DNA of 64,000 nucleotides from Rebecca billardiae RCC1528 (GCA_965240325.2 OZ251225.1:2976001-3040000); one strand, 5' to 3'. Positions 19,616 through 31,165 are shown, numbered from the stretch's first letter. Notes: generated from the letters alone by a model not told the origin. Numbers and translations: made by a program.

Positions 19616-21130
19616 ATGCCGTGGCTGGCGACGCGCTGGGCACGGCCGATGCGCGCGCACGTGCCGGCGAGGGGGCTGAGCACGCTGCGCCAGCGCATTC
19701 CGAGCTGTGGCTTCCGCCTCATCCGCCATGACTGCGCGAGCGGGGGCCTGGCGATCCGCGACGGCAGCGAGCAGCTGGCCGGCGACGACCACATCCCGCC
19801 GTCTGGGCTGTTGTGGATGCAGCGCTCAGCCATGGCCGCGATCCTGCCGAAGGGGTTCCCCCGCTCGGTCAGCGCGAACTACTTCAACTACGTGCAGTGG
19901 ACGGCGCTCAGCCTCTTCACCGGCCGCGTGCAGGCCGTGCTCGCGACGCAGGCCATGCTGTTTGCGATCGGGCTGGGCAAGGGCGCGGTGCCGATGGCTG
20001 CGGCGATCCAGTGGGTGCTCAAGGACGGGATCGGCCACCTGGGCGCGATCGTGTACGCCGCGTCTGTCAACACGCGCTTCGACGCCGAGGCCAAGCGCTA
20101 CCGCTTCCAGGCGACGGTCGCGCTCACGTTTGCCGACTTTGTCGCGGTCGCGATGCCGCTCGTGCCGCAGCACTTCTTCGTGCTCGCGTCCCTCTCGAGC
20201 GCGACGAGCTCGATCGCGAACCTCGCGCAGGTGGCGAGCCGCGCGCGCGTCATGTCGTCGTTCGCGCTGCAGGGCAACCTCGCCGACTGCACGCGCGCCG
20301 GGCAGACGCAGGCCAAGCTGATGTCGATCCTGGGCACGAGCGCGGGCGCCGGCCTCTCGTGGGTGATCGGACCGTCGCCGGTGCACGTGGGGATGGCGAT
20401 GCTGCCGCTGGCGGCGATCTCGCTGTACAGCACGTACGCGTCGTGCCAGCTCGTCGTGCTGCGCTCGCTCAACCTGCAGCGCGCCGAGCGCGTGTTCGAG
20501 CACATCCTGCGCGCGCACGAGCCGCTGGCGGCACGCGCCGAGGGCGACAGCGTGCTGGCGGCGTTGGCCGCACCCAATCCGGAGCAGGTGGGCAGGTCGG
20601 AGACGTTCGGGCGAGCGTACACGTCGCTCTTCAGCACGCCGATGGAGCTGCAGCCCATCATCGGCACGCCGCTCACCGGTGGCTGGCGGCTGGCGCTCCC
20701 CTTTGCAAGGCGCATCGAGCTCGGCGCTGTCGCGCAGCTTGTCGCTGGCGACGCGGGCGCTCGGCCTCACGGCTGGACCGCGGCGTGGCACGCGGGTGGG
20801 GCGTACGCGCTCGCGTGCTCGCCGGAGTACGACCGCGTCGCGGTATGGCACCGCGAAGGATCGACATCGGTGGAAAAGCTGCGCGCTGTGTGGCACGCAA
20901 GCGCGCTCAGGTGGGAGCTCGGCCGGGCATCACGCGAACGTCGGCCCGCGGATGTGGTGGCGGCGGCACACGAGGGCGCGCACCGCGCGTGGCCCAGCGT
21001 CCTAGGCGCGCTCACGGAGGCTGGCTGGTCGGTCGAGAACGTCTTCCTCGACGGCGACGGCGCGAGTCTGGCGCGTCTGCCTGCCGATGCGGCGACGGAT
21101 GGCGCCGGTGGGCCTGTCAGCAGTGCGTGA
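19616..21130 (+). CDS. RUS (root UV-B sensitive, DUF647) family protein
   Basis: The 504-residue product has the DUF647 core: [37 protein letters not shown]-like hydrophobic segments, then [13 protein letters not shown], then [13 protein letters not shown] and [20 protein letters not shown]. The family is found in plants, algae and animals; plant members are needed for UV-B response and vitamin-B6-related or auxin pathways, and the biochemical activity is unresolved. Several hydrophobic helices suggest a membrane protein. The C-terminal part ([20 protein letters not shown] onward) is less conserved. ATG 19616 was chosen because the upstream ATG 19430 overlaps PLRG1. An organelle-targeting N-terminus (arginine-rich, [12 protein letters not shown]) is possible. 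Confidence 0.85.
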   Translation: MPWLATRWARPMRAHVPARGLSTLRQRIPSCGFRLIRHDCASGGLAIRDGSEQLAGDDHIPPSGLLWMQRSAMAAILPKGFPRSVSANYFNYVQWTALSLFTGRVQAVLATQAMLFAIGLGKGAVPMAAAIQWVLKDGIGHLGAIVYAASVNTRFDAEAKRYRFQATVALTFADFVAVAMPLVPQHFFVLASLSSATSSIANLAQVASRARVMSSFALQGNLADCTRAGQTQAKLMSILGTSAGAGLSWVIGPSPVHVGMAMLPLAAISLYSTYASCQLVVLRSLNLQRAERVFEHILRAHEPLAARAEGDSVLAALAAPNPEQVGRSETFGRAYTSLFSTPMELQPIIGTPLTGGWRLALPFARRIELGAVAQLVAGDAGARPHGWTAAWHAGGAYALACSPEYDRVAVWHREGSTSVEKLRAVWHASALRWELGRASRERRPADVVAAAHEGAHRAWPSVLGALTEAGWSVENVFLDGDGASLARLPADAATDGAGGPVSSA

Positions 21131-21388
21131 CCGCTGTCTGTCGGCGCGCTCGGTCGTAACACTCACACTGATAGCTGAGATCAAGGCTACCGGTTTAGGT
21201 TACCGTCGATCGCCGCAAGCCCGAAGTCGCAACTCGCATGCCGCCGCCGGCCAATGCTGGCAACTTTGACTGCAGCACTCTCTCACTCTCTCTCGATCTC
21301 TCTCTCAGGCTCATCTCTCTCTCTCTCTCTCTCTATGATGTCATCACTGCTATGTGTGTGTGTACTGTGTGTGTGTGTGTGTACGTGA

Positions 21389-21420
<32 letters not shown>

Positions 21421-21969
21421 GTACGTGTGTGTGTGTGACACTGCTGAGCCTGGGTCCACGGTACTGACATCGGCTCTGACACTCTCCGCCCCCCCCCCCC
21501 CCTGACGCCGCCCCGATTATTCCGATTCCGAAACGTCTCGTTCCCGAGCCGAACTTGGACAATAACCCGAAGCGGACCATGCAATGGTGATTGGTGTTCA
21601 GAGTCCAGGCTTCGGCGACCCCCGAATCAGATTGATGACTTCAACTCATCATTATTCTATGATTTAACTACACAGCAGGCCAGGACGGCGCAGGTCTCCT
21701 GATTCGTCGTCGGCAGTGCCCGGCCGGTCGTCGACACGAAGTCGAAGTCGGCGCTGGTGGCAGAGCATATAGCCTGGACCGCGATCAAATAACTGGCTTG
21801 AGCGCTGCCTTGAGCTGCTGCCGTGCTGGAGCGCAATCCACCTATCTGCGCTGCGCGGCTCGCATGGACCTGCTGTGACTATACGAGCTCAGAAATAATA
21901 ACTTTAATGGGGCGCATACCACTACCAGACCACCTCCCAACACCGGGTTCTGAGACTACTCTTGTTTAC

Positions 21970-22032
<63 letters not shown>

Positions 22033-23970
22033 TTACTCCCGTCCCTTACTCATCAGACAATATCAGCAGCACAGTCCGGGAGCGTCCCGGACACCTCACT
22101 ACCTGTATACATTACATATGCGAAAATGTCACCCGGGCTGGGCAAGCTATCACGGACAGTGGCACCCTGGGGACTTTGACCCCGCGCCCCTCTCGCAGGC
22201 TCTGGCGCGCGAACGCTTTGTCACTAGTGGCCGCCGAGCCGTAGATTGGCGCTCCGTGCACCAACAAAGACATCCCCAGCCGCATGTTGCCACTCGACAC
22301 CTCGTCTCGCCTCGCGCGGAGCCAACTTGTGGTGTGCGGGAGCCACCCGTAGCACACTGGGCCGTGTAGCGACGCGCGTGGCGGGTCAACAGTGCATCGC
22401 GAAGGCGTCACACGCGCAATCATCCGTTGAGTACATACTCATGTCATTTAGTCTATTTTACATGTGCCGCGCCCGGCACGGCCGCGGCGGCAGTCTCAAG
22501 GCGCAGCCGCCTACCCCTCGCGGAAGGAGGCTAGCGCGTGCAGGCATGCGCCCGAAGAACGCGGCCTCGTCTACCCGTCACGGGTCGTCGCCGTGCCGTC
22601 CGCGTGACTCCGCTCGACGCGCCGCGCCGCGCGCCGCGTCCCACCGCTGGCACGTGCCCGCGGTGCCGTCCGATCACACGCTCGGGCGCGGCACGGCCGC
22701 GGCGGCAGTCTCGAGGCGCAGCCGCCTACCCCTCGCGGAGGGAGGATAGCGCGTGTAGTCCTGCGCCCGTGGAGCCAGCCCGCGGCCTCGTCTGCCCGTC
22801 ACGGGTGCGACTTGGCCGCGCTGACCGACGAGCCGTCAGAGCAGTGGCTCAGCCGCGCCGAGCGGCGCGCGCGCGGCGCGTGGTCGGAACGGGAGCCTCG
22901 GCGCGCGTGACGCGGGTCCGTCGACGAGAGTACCGCACGAGACACGTCACACGCACGCGCGCCGCCCTGACATCGCCGTCCTCGCCTCGCCACGCGGCCG
23001 CGCTTTCACCGGGCCATACAGGCAGTGCGTTGCGGGCGTTCCGGCGGGCCGCGGCGGCGGCGGAAGGCGCGCGGGCGCGAACCGACGGCGCGACCGGGTT
23101 CCGGGCACCCTGGCGCCCGCCCGCGAGCGCGCGCGACGGCCTGCCGCGGGCGATGCGGGCGGCCAGGGTGCGAACACGCGCGCGCACCCCGCGGTAGGGC
23201 GGCCCGCGCACGCGACTTGTGATCTCGGGCGATCGCCGTATGATCTCCGCGCACGCCGCGTGCATGCACGGAGGCCGGGCCGCCGCGCAAGCGCCCCCCC
23301 CCCCCCCCCGGGCATTTGGAGAGCGAGGAGGCCGGGCCAACCCGCGACGATTTCGCTGGAGTGGACTCAGGCTGCTCATAGTGCCTCATACCGGCCCCGC
23401 GGCTTTTTTGTAGCTGTTGATGATCATGCGAATCATGATGAGATTCTTCCTGCTTCTTCTTTGTCTATATGTATAGCCGTGAACACCTATACTGGAGAGG
23501 TCGTAAGACTCATCCCGTCGGCGTCATCCCCTGTAATTGCATGGCTGCATCCCGTTCAGATTGCTGCAGATCTGCTGTCGTTCGTCATTTTAAGTATTCT
23601 GGGTACCGGGGTTAGGGCGGCAAAAGTTCTGAGCAGCTTATAAGATACTACCAAGGGGAATCCATCGATCAATCATACTACATCAGTTTACTGAGAATAA
23701 GAGACGCACGCAGCTCAGGCAGGTGAAAGCAAGCCGCGCCGTCTATCCAAGTGAGTATCCAGCACCAGCGCGGGCAGCGCCAAACACGTTTTATCGCCCG
23801 CCGTGGGGGCCGTGTTGAGCCAAGGGCGGTGTTGAGCAGACTAGAAACTTGGGCGCGGCGCCAGGCACGCATCGGTCGTCAAAGAGTCTCTGACACGGGT
23901 GGTGTCGGGCCTTGCGCGCCAGCTCGGGACTCGGCGCGCGGACTCTAATCGCGCCTCGACTTGCGCAGTC
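21131..23970. other. Intergenic region with microsatellites and GC-rich direct repeats
   Basis: CT-rich and GT-rich tracts lie at 21278-21435, a C run near 21489-21502, and an AT then GT microsatellite at 21969-22031. A GC-rich block follows at about 22470-23330 with long but low-complexity open frames and another C run near 23297-23310. At 23420 a short frame begins M-I-M-R-I-M-M-R-F-F-L-L-L-L-C, signal-peptide-like. It could be an upstream exon of the next gene, but no splice link was proven. Confidence 0.45.
22470..22770. repeat. Direct repeat pair, GC-rich
   Basis: A block of about 85 bp with the core GCACGGCCGCGGCGGCAGTC and CGCAGCCGCCTACCCCTCGC occurs near 22477-22563 and again near 22690-22775, with about 90 percent similarity by eye. 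No function is evident. Confidence 0.7.
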
Positions 23971-25892
23971 ATGGGCACCTGCCAGTCCTCGGCGATCATC
24001 GCGATTCTACAGGCGAACAACCTTATGAGTTGGGACCCGAACTGCAGCATCGAAGGGCGAACGGGTGTGTGCGCGGCCGCAGCCCGGCGCACGCGGACGG
24101 ACGACCCGCGCAGCGCGCCGCGCCCTGCTCATGTGCCGTGCGTGTTCTTCCCCACGTGCCGTGCGTGTTCCATCGTGCGCAGTTGACAGTCCCAACGACA
24201 ATCCTGCCGTTTTCCCGTGCCACATTTACTGCGATTTGGGCTATTCGATAGCTCCGGAATTTGCCGCGGACGAGGCCGTCGAAGGGATCGAAGCCATCTG
24301 CCTGGCGAACGATTGGCTCATGACCGTCGGCGGCGGACAGGGCCTCAACGCGGCGGTCCTCGCGCCGCAGTTGTGCGTGGAAAACACGGGCGTTGTGACG
24401 CCTCTGCCCAGTCCGAGTGCGCGCGCGCGTGCGCGTGCTGCTGCGCCCGCGCCCGAGCGTCGCGCGCGCGCTCGCTCACGCACGGGCCGCTTCTCCGCCC
24501 CTGCCCTCGCCGCCGCGCGCCACAGCGCCATACCCGAGTGCGCGCAGCACACGCCTGCTGCTGCGCCCGCGCTGTGCGTCGCGCGCGCGCGCCCGCTGCT
24601 CGTCACGGGCTGCGCCCCCGCCCCTGCCCTGCCGCTCCGCGCCACAGCGCCCATTCCGACGCCGACGCCCGTTCCCACGCCTTTTCCGTCGCCTACGCCG
24701 ACACCGTCTCCGAGTGCGCGCGCGCGCGCGCGCGCGCTGCTACGCCCGCGGCGCGCATCGCGCGCGCGCCCGCTGATCGTCCCGGGCCGCGCCCCCGCCC
24801 CTGCCGATGCCGCTCCGCGCCACAGCGCCCGTTCCTTCGCCGACGCCGACGCCGACTCCAACTCCGACTCCGGTCCCATCGCCGACACCCACGCCCGTCC
24901 CATCGCCGACGCCGAGTGCGCGCGGGCGCGCGCGCGGCTACGCCCGCGCCGCGCAGCGCGCGCGCGCGCGCTGATCGTCACGGGCCGCGCCCCCGCCCCT
25001 GCCCTTCCGCCGCGCCACAGCGCCCGTTCCGTCGCCGACGCCGACTCCAACTCCAACTCCGAGTGCGCGCGCGCGCACGCGCGCTGCCACGCCCGTGCCG
25101 CGCATATCGCGCGCGCCCGCTGATCGTACGGGCCGCGCCGACGCCCCTGCCGATGCCGCTCCGCGCCACAGCGCCCGTTCCGTCGCCGACGCCGACGCCG
25201 ACTCCAACTCCGACTCCGGTCCCATCGCCGACACCCACGCCCGTCCCATCGCCGACGCCGAGTGCGCGCGCGCGCGCGCTGCTACGCCCGCGCCGCGCAT
25301 CGCGCGCGCGCGCGCTGATCGTCACGGGCCGCGCCCCCGCCCCTGCCCTGCCGCCGCGCCACAGCGCCCGTTCCGTCGCCTACGCCGACTCCAACTCCGA
25401 CTCCGGTCCCATCGCCGACACCCACGCCCGTCCCATCGCCGACGCCGAGTGCGCGCGCGCGCGCGCTGCTACGCCCGCGCCGCGCATCGCGCGCGCGCGC
25501 GCTGATCGTCACGGGCCGCGCCCCCGCCCCTGCCCTGCCGCCGCGCCACAGCGCCCGTTCCGTCGCCGACGCCGACTCCGCTCCCATCGCCGTCACCGAC
25601 GCCCGAGCCTTCGCCCACGCCGCTCCCCTCGCCAAGTCCCGGGCCGCAGCCTTCGCCCACGCCGCTGCCCTCGCCAAGTCCCGCACCCACGCCTGGAGAG
25701 GAGCCCAATGGGCCCGAGCCATCGCCCGCCCCGATCATTTGCCCGGAGAACTGCAGGCCCGCCATCTCGGGAAGCACACGCCGCGCGAGGGCGCTCTCGC
25801 AGCGCGCGCATCGACGCCGGAAGGCGCTGCTCTTTGGCCATTTCGACAAGTTCCATTGCCCCGTCGGATGCGAGCCGGCGGTGGCAGGCTGA
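23971..25892 (+). CDS. Proline-rich protein A with tandem exon-intron units
   Basis: Nine-exon model: 23971-24064, 24183-24416, 24526-24537, 24648-24713, 24826-24915, 25021-25062, 25172-25261, 25365-25448, 25552-25892; 350 residues, all introns phase 1. The N-terminal part (exons 1-2) has spaced cysteines and a C-x3-C-x2-GY motif ([16 protein letters not shown]), loosely like a sushi module but unassigned. Middle exons encode (P-T/S-P-V) repeats of hydroxyproline-rich wall-protein type. The last exon has P-S/T-P repeats, then IICPENCRP, a basic stretch and [17 protein letters not shown] before TGA. An acceptor-like CTTGCGCAG lies 2 bases before the first ATG, so an upstream exon (perhaps a signal peptide) is likely. 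An extracellular or wall location is inferred. Paralogue at 33902-35904. Confidence 0.75.
24648..25551 (+). repeat. Tandem exon-intron unit array in gene A
   Basis: Five successive units each hold an exon of 42-90 bp (P-T/V-P-S coding) and an intron of 103-112 bp. Introns start GTGCGCG, carry CTGATCGT about 60 bp before the end, then GGGCCGCGCCCCCGCCCCTG, and end CGCCACAG. All exons are multiples of three and all introns interrupt after the first base of a codon, so units can be gained or lost without a frame change. Confidence 0.8.
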
Positions 25893-27120
25893 TTCATCCC
25901 TTCACCCGCGCTGGCCTCGCGGGCTGTCTCCAAGATATAGTATTGGCCGACGCGGCCGCCCGCGGCGGCCGGCAGCGCCGTGCCGCAGAGCGGGCGCCGG
26001 GCGGCCGCGCCGGCCGCGCCGGCCGCGCGCGCGCGCGTTGCTCGGAGTTGGAAGAGTCGGCTTCGGATTCGGTCCCAAGGGGTGCGAGCCGGCGGTGGCA
26101 GGCTGACGAGCCCGGGCCCTCTGGGCGCGCCCCGACGAACTATTTAGGGACGATCTCACTCTAGCCAGTTGCCGAGGCGCGCGCGCGCAGATCTTCGACC
26201 GCCCATCTCAGATCGACCTGGTAACGCGCCCTGCGTCGACCTGGCACGCCTCGTGGCGGCCCGGGTCGCCACAGAGCCGCGCGCGGGTGCCACCAAAGCC
26301 AGCGCCAGTGCCTGGCGGCTGGGCGCGCTGAGCTGGCTAGGTGCGATCAGCTGTGAAGTCCGCGTCACGTACTACGTAGCGCGCCGCAGCCGCCCCTCGG
26401 GACTTGCACCGGCCAGGTAGAGGTTGAGGAGTTATGTGCTAAATACAGCATTCACAATTGGCCCGCCGATAGCAGGTGTTCTACTATGTACACTTATTAG
26501 ACGGGTAATTCTGTCCCTCACGCCACGCTGCTGCAACCCGAGCAGGTTACTGTGCTGGAAAAACATCGCAACCGAATTAAATATGGCGGTGTATTTTTCA
26601 GAGTATCATATTACAATGTTTAAATACTACATTGCGTAGTGTTATTTTTTACAAATACCATGTATTATTCGCGTACGTAGTTGTTTTGATTTTGTACATA
26701 GGTACATTAATACTGCGTATTATTATTATTATTATTATTATTATAATAATAATAAATGCCGTCATTTATTATTCGCGTCAGAAAAGTTCTCCAGGCGCAA
26801 TAGAACATACTGTATCCCAGAGACAAGCGTGTACATTTCCGTCTTGGATTCAATTAGATTCGCATCATCATTACATTATAACAACATTTGCCTGCCCATC
26901 TGATCCGGCCTGCGCCGGATCAGATCTTCCCAACTCCCAAGTTACGTGGTCGAGAGGTTTTCAGGTTACATTATAATACATACCTTTTTACGCGGCAGGA
27001 TGGCGGCGCCGCGCACCTCGCCGCCCCGCAAGTGCGCGCGCCAGGGCCGCTACAGCATGGGCAATTCAATCACTGACGGCTGACAGCGTGGCTTAGGAGT
27101 AGCTATAGACATCAGTTCAC
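25893..27120. other. Intergenic region, GC-rich then AT-rich
   Basis: At 26076-26106 the phrase GGTGCGAGCCGGCGGTGGCA repeats the 3' end of gene A (about 25867-25889), a short local duplication. From about 26420 the sequence is AT-rich with an ATT/AAT microsatellite at 26719-26755. No gene is supported. Confidence 0.5.
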
Positions 27121-27379
27121 CTCACGGTGAATGCCTGGGCCGCGCTGGCGGCGACCTCGTCGTCGATAAGTGCCCCTCAAGTAAGCATCTTCCAGTCACT
27201 TGGCCGCGTTGTACTCGATGGCTCCCGCGCAATCATATGCGGAGAGAATCGCTTGTCTCGAGCATGCGCCGGCCTTTGCGGGTCGGAGCAAACTGCACCG
27301 ACGTGCTCGGCGTGCGGTGATCGAAGACGAGGTGCTACGACGTACGAGGCTCAGGCAATCGCACGCGCATATGCAGCGC

Positions 27380-27990
27380 AGAGCTGTTCCAGACCTCGAA
27401 GCCGAGAATTTGTTTGCTACGACGCTGAACAGTTCGCCCCTGCACTGCTTGGTGCTACCGCTCCTCGGTGCTACCGCTCCTCGGTGCTACCGCTCCTCGG
27501 TGCTACCGCTCCTCGGTGCTACCGCCCCAGGAGTGATTTAGAAATGAGCGGGGGGGTGTGGGGGGGCGCAGCCCCCCCACAATGAGTCGACGGTTTGACC
27601 ACCGCCAGCGCACATGCAGCGCAGAGTTGTTCATCCAGACCTCGACGCCGAGATATTGTTTGCTACGGCGCTGAACAGTTCGCCCCTGCACTGCTTGGTG
27701 CTACCGCTCCTCGGTGCTACCGCTCCTCGGTGCTACCGCCCCAGGAGTGCCGATTTAGAAATGAGCGGGGGGGGGTGGGGGGGCGCAGCCCCCCCACAAT
27801 GAGTCGACGGTTTGACTAGGTACCACCGCCAGCGCACATGCAGCGCAGATCGAGTTGTTCATCCAGACCTCGAAGCCGAGATATTGTTTGCTACGGCGCT
27901 GAACAGTTCGCCCCTGCACTGCTTGGTGCTACCGCTCCTCGGTGCTATCGCCGCTCCTCGGTGCTACCGCCCCGCCCATCACTCATGCGG
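27380..27990. repeat. Three-copy 230-245-bp tandem repeat
   Basis: The phrase CTGAACAGTTCGCCCCTGCA begins near 27430, 27672 and 27900. Each is followed by a variable number of the 16-bp unit GCTCCTCGGTGCTACC. Between copies lie two G-rich blocks (GAGCGGGGGGG...GGGGGGCGCAGCCCCCC) that can form a G:C hairpin, followed by CACAATGAGTCGACGGTTTG. Confidence 0.85.
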
Positions 27991-28065
27991 TGCCATTTAA
28001 TTTTAGCCAAGTTCTGAGTGAGCGGGTGCCCGCATTGGCTGACGTGCGGGCCCGGGCGGTGTAAA

Positions 28066-29400
28066 GTAGCGTTACCTCGTGCCCGCAAAACCATGTAACC
28101 TGAGCCCGGATGCCAAAGCCGAGGCGGTGAGCCGAGCAGCAGCAGTCGAGCTGGCTGGCGCGGTGGCCCAGGTGTGGTTACCTCGTGTCCGCAAAACCAT
28201 GTAACCTGAGCCCGGATGCCAAAGCCGAGGCGGTGAGCCGAGCAGCAGCACTCGAGCTGGCTGGCGCGGTGGCCCAGGTGTGGTTACCTCGTGTCCGCAA
28301 AACCATGTAACCTGAGCCCGGATGCAATGCCATTATGCCGAGGCGATGAGCCGAGCAGCAGCACTCGAGCTGGCTGGCGCGGTGGCCCAGGTGCGGTTAC
28401 CTCGTGCCCGCAAAACCATGTAACCTGAGCCCGGATGCCAAAGCCGAGGCGGGTGAGCCGAGCAGCAGCACTCGAGCTGGCTGGCGCGGTGGCCCAGGTG
28501 CGGTTACCTCGTGTCCGCAAAACCATGTAACCTGAGCCCGGATGCCAAAGCCGAGGCGGTGAGCCGAGCGGCAGCACTCGAGCTGGCTGGCGCGGTGGCC
28601 CAGGTGCGGTTACCTCGTATCCGCAAAACCATGTAACCTGAGCCCGGATGCCAAAGCCGAGGCGGTGAGCCGAGCAGCAGCACTCGAGCTGGCTGGCGCG
28701 GTGGCCCAGGTGCGGTTACCTCGTATCCGCAAAACCATGTAACCTGAGCCCGGATGCCAAAGCCGAGGCGGTGAGCCGAGCAGCAGCACTCAAGCTGGCC
28801 GGCGCGGTGGCCCAGGTGCGGTTACCTCGTATCCGCAAAACCATGTAACCTGAGCCCCGATGCCAAAGCCGCCAGGCGATGAGCCGAGCAGCAGCAGTCC
28901 AGCGGGCTGGCGCGGTGGCCCAGGTGTGGTTACCTCGTGCCCGCAAAACCATGTAACTTGAGCCCGGATGCCAAAGCCGAGGCGGTGAGCCGAGCAGCAG
29001 CACTCGAGCTGGCTGGCGCGGTGGCCCAGGTGTGGTTACCTCGTGCCCGCAAAACCATGTAACCTGAGCCCGGATGCCAAAGCCGAGGCGGGTGAGCCGA
29101 GCAGCAGCACTCGAGCTGGCTGGCGCGGTGGCCCAGGTGTGGTTACCTCGTGTCCACAAAACCATGTAACCTGAGCCCGGATGCCAAAGCCGCAAGGCGA
29201 TGAGCCGAGCAGCAGCAGTCCAGCGGGCTGGCGCGGTGGCCCAGGTGTGGTTACCTCGTGTCCGCAAAACCATGTAACCTGAGCCCGGATGGCAAAGCCG
29301 AGGCGATGAGCCGAGCAGCAGCACTCGAGCTGGCTGGCGCGGTGGCCCAGGTGTGGTTACCTCGTGCCCGCAAAACCATGTAACCTGAGCCTGGACGATG
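28066..29400. repeat. Minisatellite, about 13 copies of a 107-bp unit
   Basis: The anchor CGCAAAACCATGTAACCTGA recurs thirteen times at 106-110-bp spacing from about 28084 to about 29370. The unit also contains GAGCCGAGCAGCAGCACTCG and GCTGGCGCGGTGGCCCAGGT. Copies differ at a few positions (GTGTCC/GTGCCC/GTATCC). It is open in some frames on the minus strand only because the unit has few stops. Confidence 0.95.
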
Positions 29401-29439
29401 CCAAAGCAGAGGTGCGATGAGCAAATCAGTGCTGAGAAC

Positions 29440-30150
29440 GAGCGGATGCATCATCAGCACAATTCCCGCCGAAAATATCGGAGCACGCGCGGCTGCAGGT
29501 CCAAAAGTCTCCGGAAAATGACGAGCGGGAGCATAGGCACTGCTAGAAAATCCCGAACATCCCGCCGAGAATAGTTGCTGCCTTTCTGCCGGCTTCAGAT
29601 TCGCGCTGAGAAACTGAGCGAATGCATTCTTAGTTTGAATTCCCGCCAAAAATATCGGAGCACTGCTGCCAGTTCAAAAGTCTCTGGAAAATGAGCGGGA
29701 GCATAGGCTCTGCTAGAAAATCCCGCCGGAAATACTTGCTGCCTTTCTGCCGGCTTTAGAATCGCGCTGAGAAACTGAGCGGATGCATTCATAGTTTGAA
29801 TTCCCGCCGAAAATATCGGAGCACTGCTGCCAGTCTAAAAGTCTCCGGAAAATGAGCGGGAGCATAGGCTCTGCTAGAAAATCCCGCCGAAAATAGTTGC
29901 TGCCTGTCTACGGCTTCAGATTCGCGCTGAGAAACTGAGCGGATGCATTCATAGTTTGAATTCCCGCCGAAAATATCGGAGCACTACTGCCAGTCCAGAA
30001 GTCTCCGGAAATGAGCGGGAGCATAGGCACTGCTAGAAAATCCCGCCGAAAATAGCCGCTGTCTTTTTGCAAGCCTCAAATCCGCGCTGAGAAACTGAGC
30101 GGATGCATTGTCAGTTTACATTCCCGCCGAAAATATCGGGCTGCTACCTG
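29440..30150. repeat. Second satellite, five copies of a unit of about 160 bp
   Basis: The anchor TTCCCGCCGAAAATATCGGA (with variants) occurs near 29462, 29640, 29800, 29960 and 30120. Other unit parts are GAAACTGAGCGGATGCATTC and ATGAGCGGGAGCATAGGC. It directly follows the 107-bp array but is unrelated in sequence. Confidence 0.9.
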
Positions 30151-30924
30151 GCGAACGATGCTTGCGCGCACGTGAGTTGCTCTACTGTGTAACCATTTTA
30201 CTGAGCAACCGCCGCAATCGAAACGCATTTCTCTCGCAAATGAACGAACATGCGCGCGTCACGCGCGTGCTCGTCGCTATCGTCAATCTGAATATTCCAT
30301 CATTGTTGTATTATTCTCAATATTCTCAATATTCTCATTTTCTCATTCTTCTCATTTTCTCATTTTCTCATATTATCATTAACTGATAAATTATTATATT
30401 CGAAATCGTTCTCATTATTCTCAATTATTCTCATTATTCTCAACAATTCTCTATATTCTCATTTCTGTGAGTATAAAATTAACAAGTAAATATTCAAAAT
30501 ATGCACGTATATATAAACTAGCAGAGGCTACTACAGCAGCGCTTTGTTTTTAAAAAATATATCAACGGCCCGCCATACAATAAAAGTATATATATACGTA
30601 TATAATAAATACGAGTTCTACTTGTCATCCGATAAATATGTGCAATAAGGGGCTATCTTTATTAATGAAAATATGTTATAATTGAAGCTAGGGCGTTCCA
30701 CGCTCTAAATAGGGGAAAGGGGTACATACTACTCATCACGCTGGATCTGTAGCTGAAATGCGTACCCCTTTAGAGCTGTTGGCACGACTCCTCAACCTCC
30801 TCCCGGCCAGAGCAGCCCCCGCCCCGCCCCCCCATCCAACACGCCGCCCGACCTGCCCTCGGCGTGCGCAGCAGCTGCGGTACCGTCTACGACGACTGCT
30901 GCCGTGCACGCTCGTGATCGTGTA
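30151..30924. other. AT-rich low-complexity region
   Basis: About 30300-30470 is a (TATTCTCA)-like low-complexity tract, followed by AT-rich sequence with TATATATACGTATATA near 30587. A GC-rich sequence resumes at about 30770. No gene is seen. Confidence 0.55.
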
Positions 30925-31165
30925 CGGTCAGATCTTCGGCCGCGCACGCGCCAAGCAGGCGCCCGGTGCTGCACCCAGGCCTGCCGCTCGACCGTGCCGA
31001 CCAGCCCCAGCTGGCCGCACTTGTTGCGGCCGCACGCGTACCGACGGCGCCCGTCTCGCTCAGCGCGGGCAGGCGCGCGCGACCGGCGGCCACAGCGCGC
31101 TCACGCACCGCCTCCAGTGAGGCCACGCGCGTCGGCACGAGCAGGCGGGACTCGGTGGCGAGGTA
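30925..31165 (-). pseudogene. RCC1-like gene fragment, frameshifted
   Basis: The translation LVPTRVASLEAVRERAVAAG, then LSETGAVG, followed after a +1 shift near 31044 by YACGRNKCGQLGLVGT, matches the first RCC1 blade of the two genes at 38988 and 46886 (VPTRVASLSAVRVAAVAAGDDH, then CGNNHRGQLGLGHTEEQ). No other blades follow, so it is a decayed fragment of that family. Confidence 0.7.

Noticed and set aside
22538-23197. A 219-codon ORF
   Set aside because: Arg/Ala/Thr-rich in GC-rich DNA, with equally long frames on both strands and no motif.
24217-26106. A 629-codon open frame through proline-rich gene A
   Set aside because: It runs through both the predicted introns and exons in the wrong frame and is arginine-rich; stops are rare there because of CG-rich sequence. 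The spliced frame is conserved with gene B.
28716-29324. Minus-strand ORFs of 97-202 codons in the minisatellite
   Set aside because: Each is a repeat of one translated unit with no start context or family, best explained by absence of stops in the repeat.
28066-29400. A CRISPR-like array
   Set aside because: Units of 107 bp are similar throughout, with no unique spacers, and the setting is eukaryotic. It is a minisatellite.
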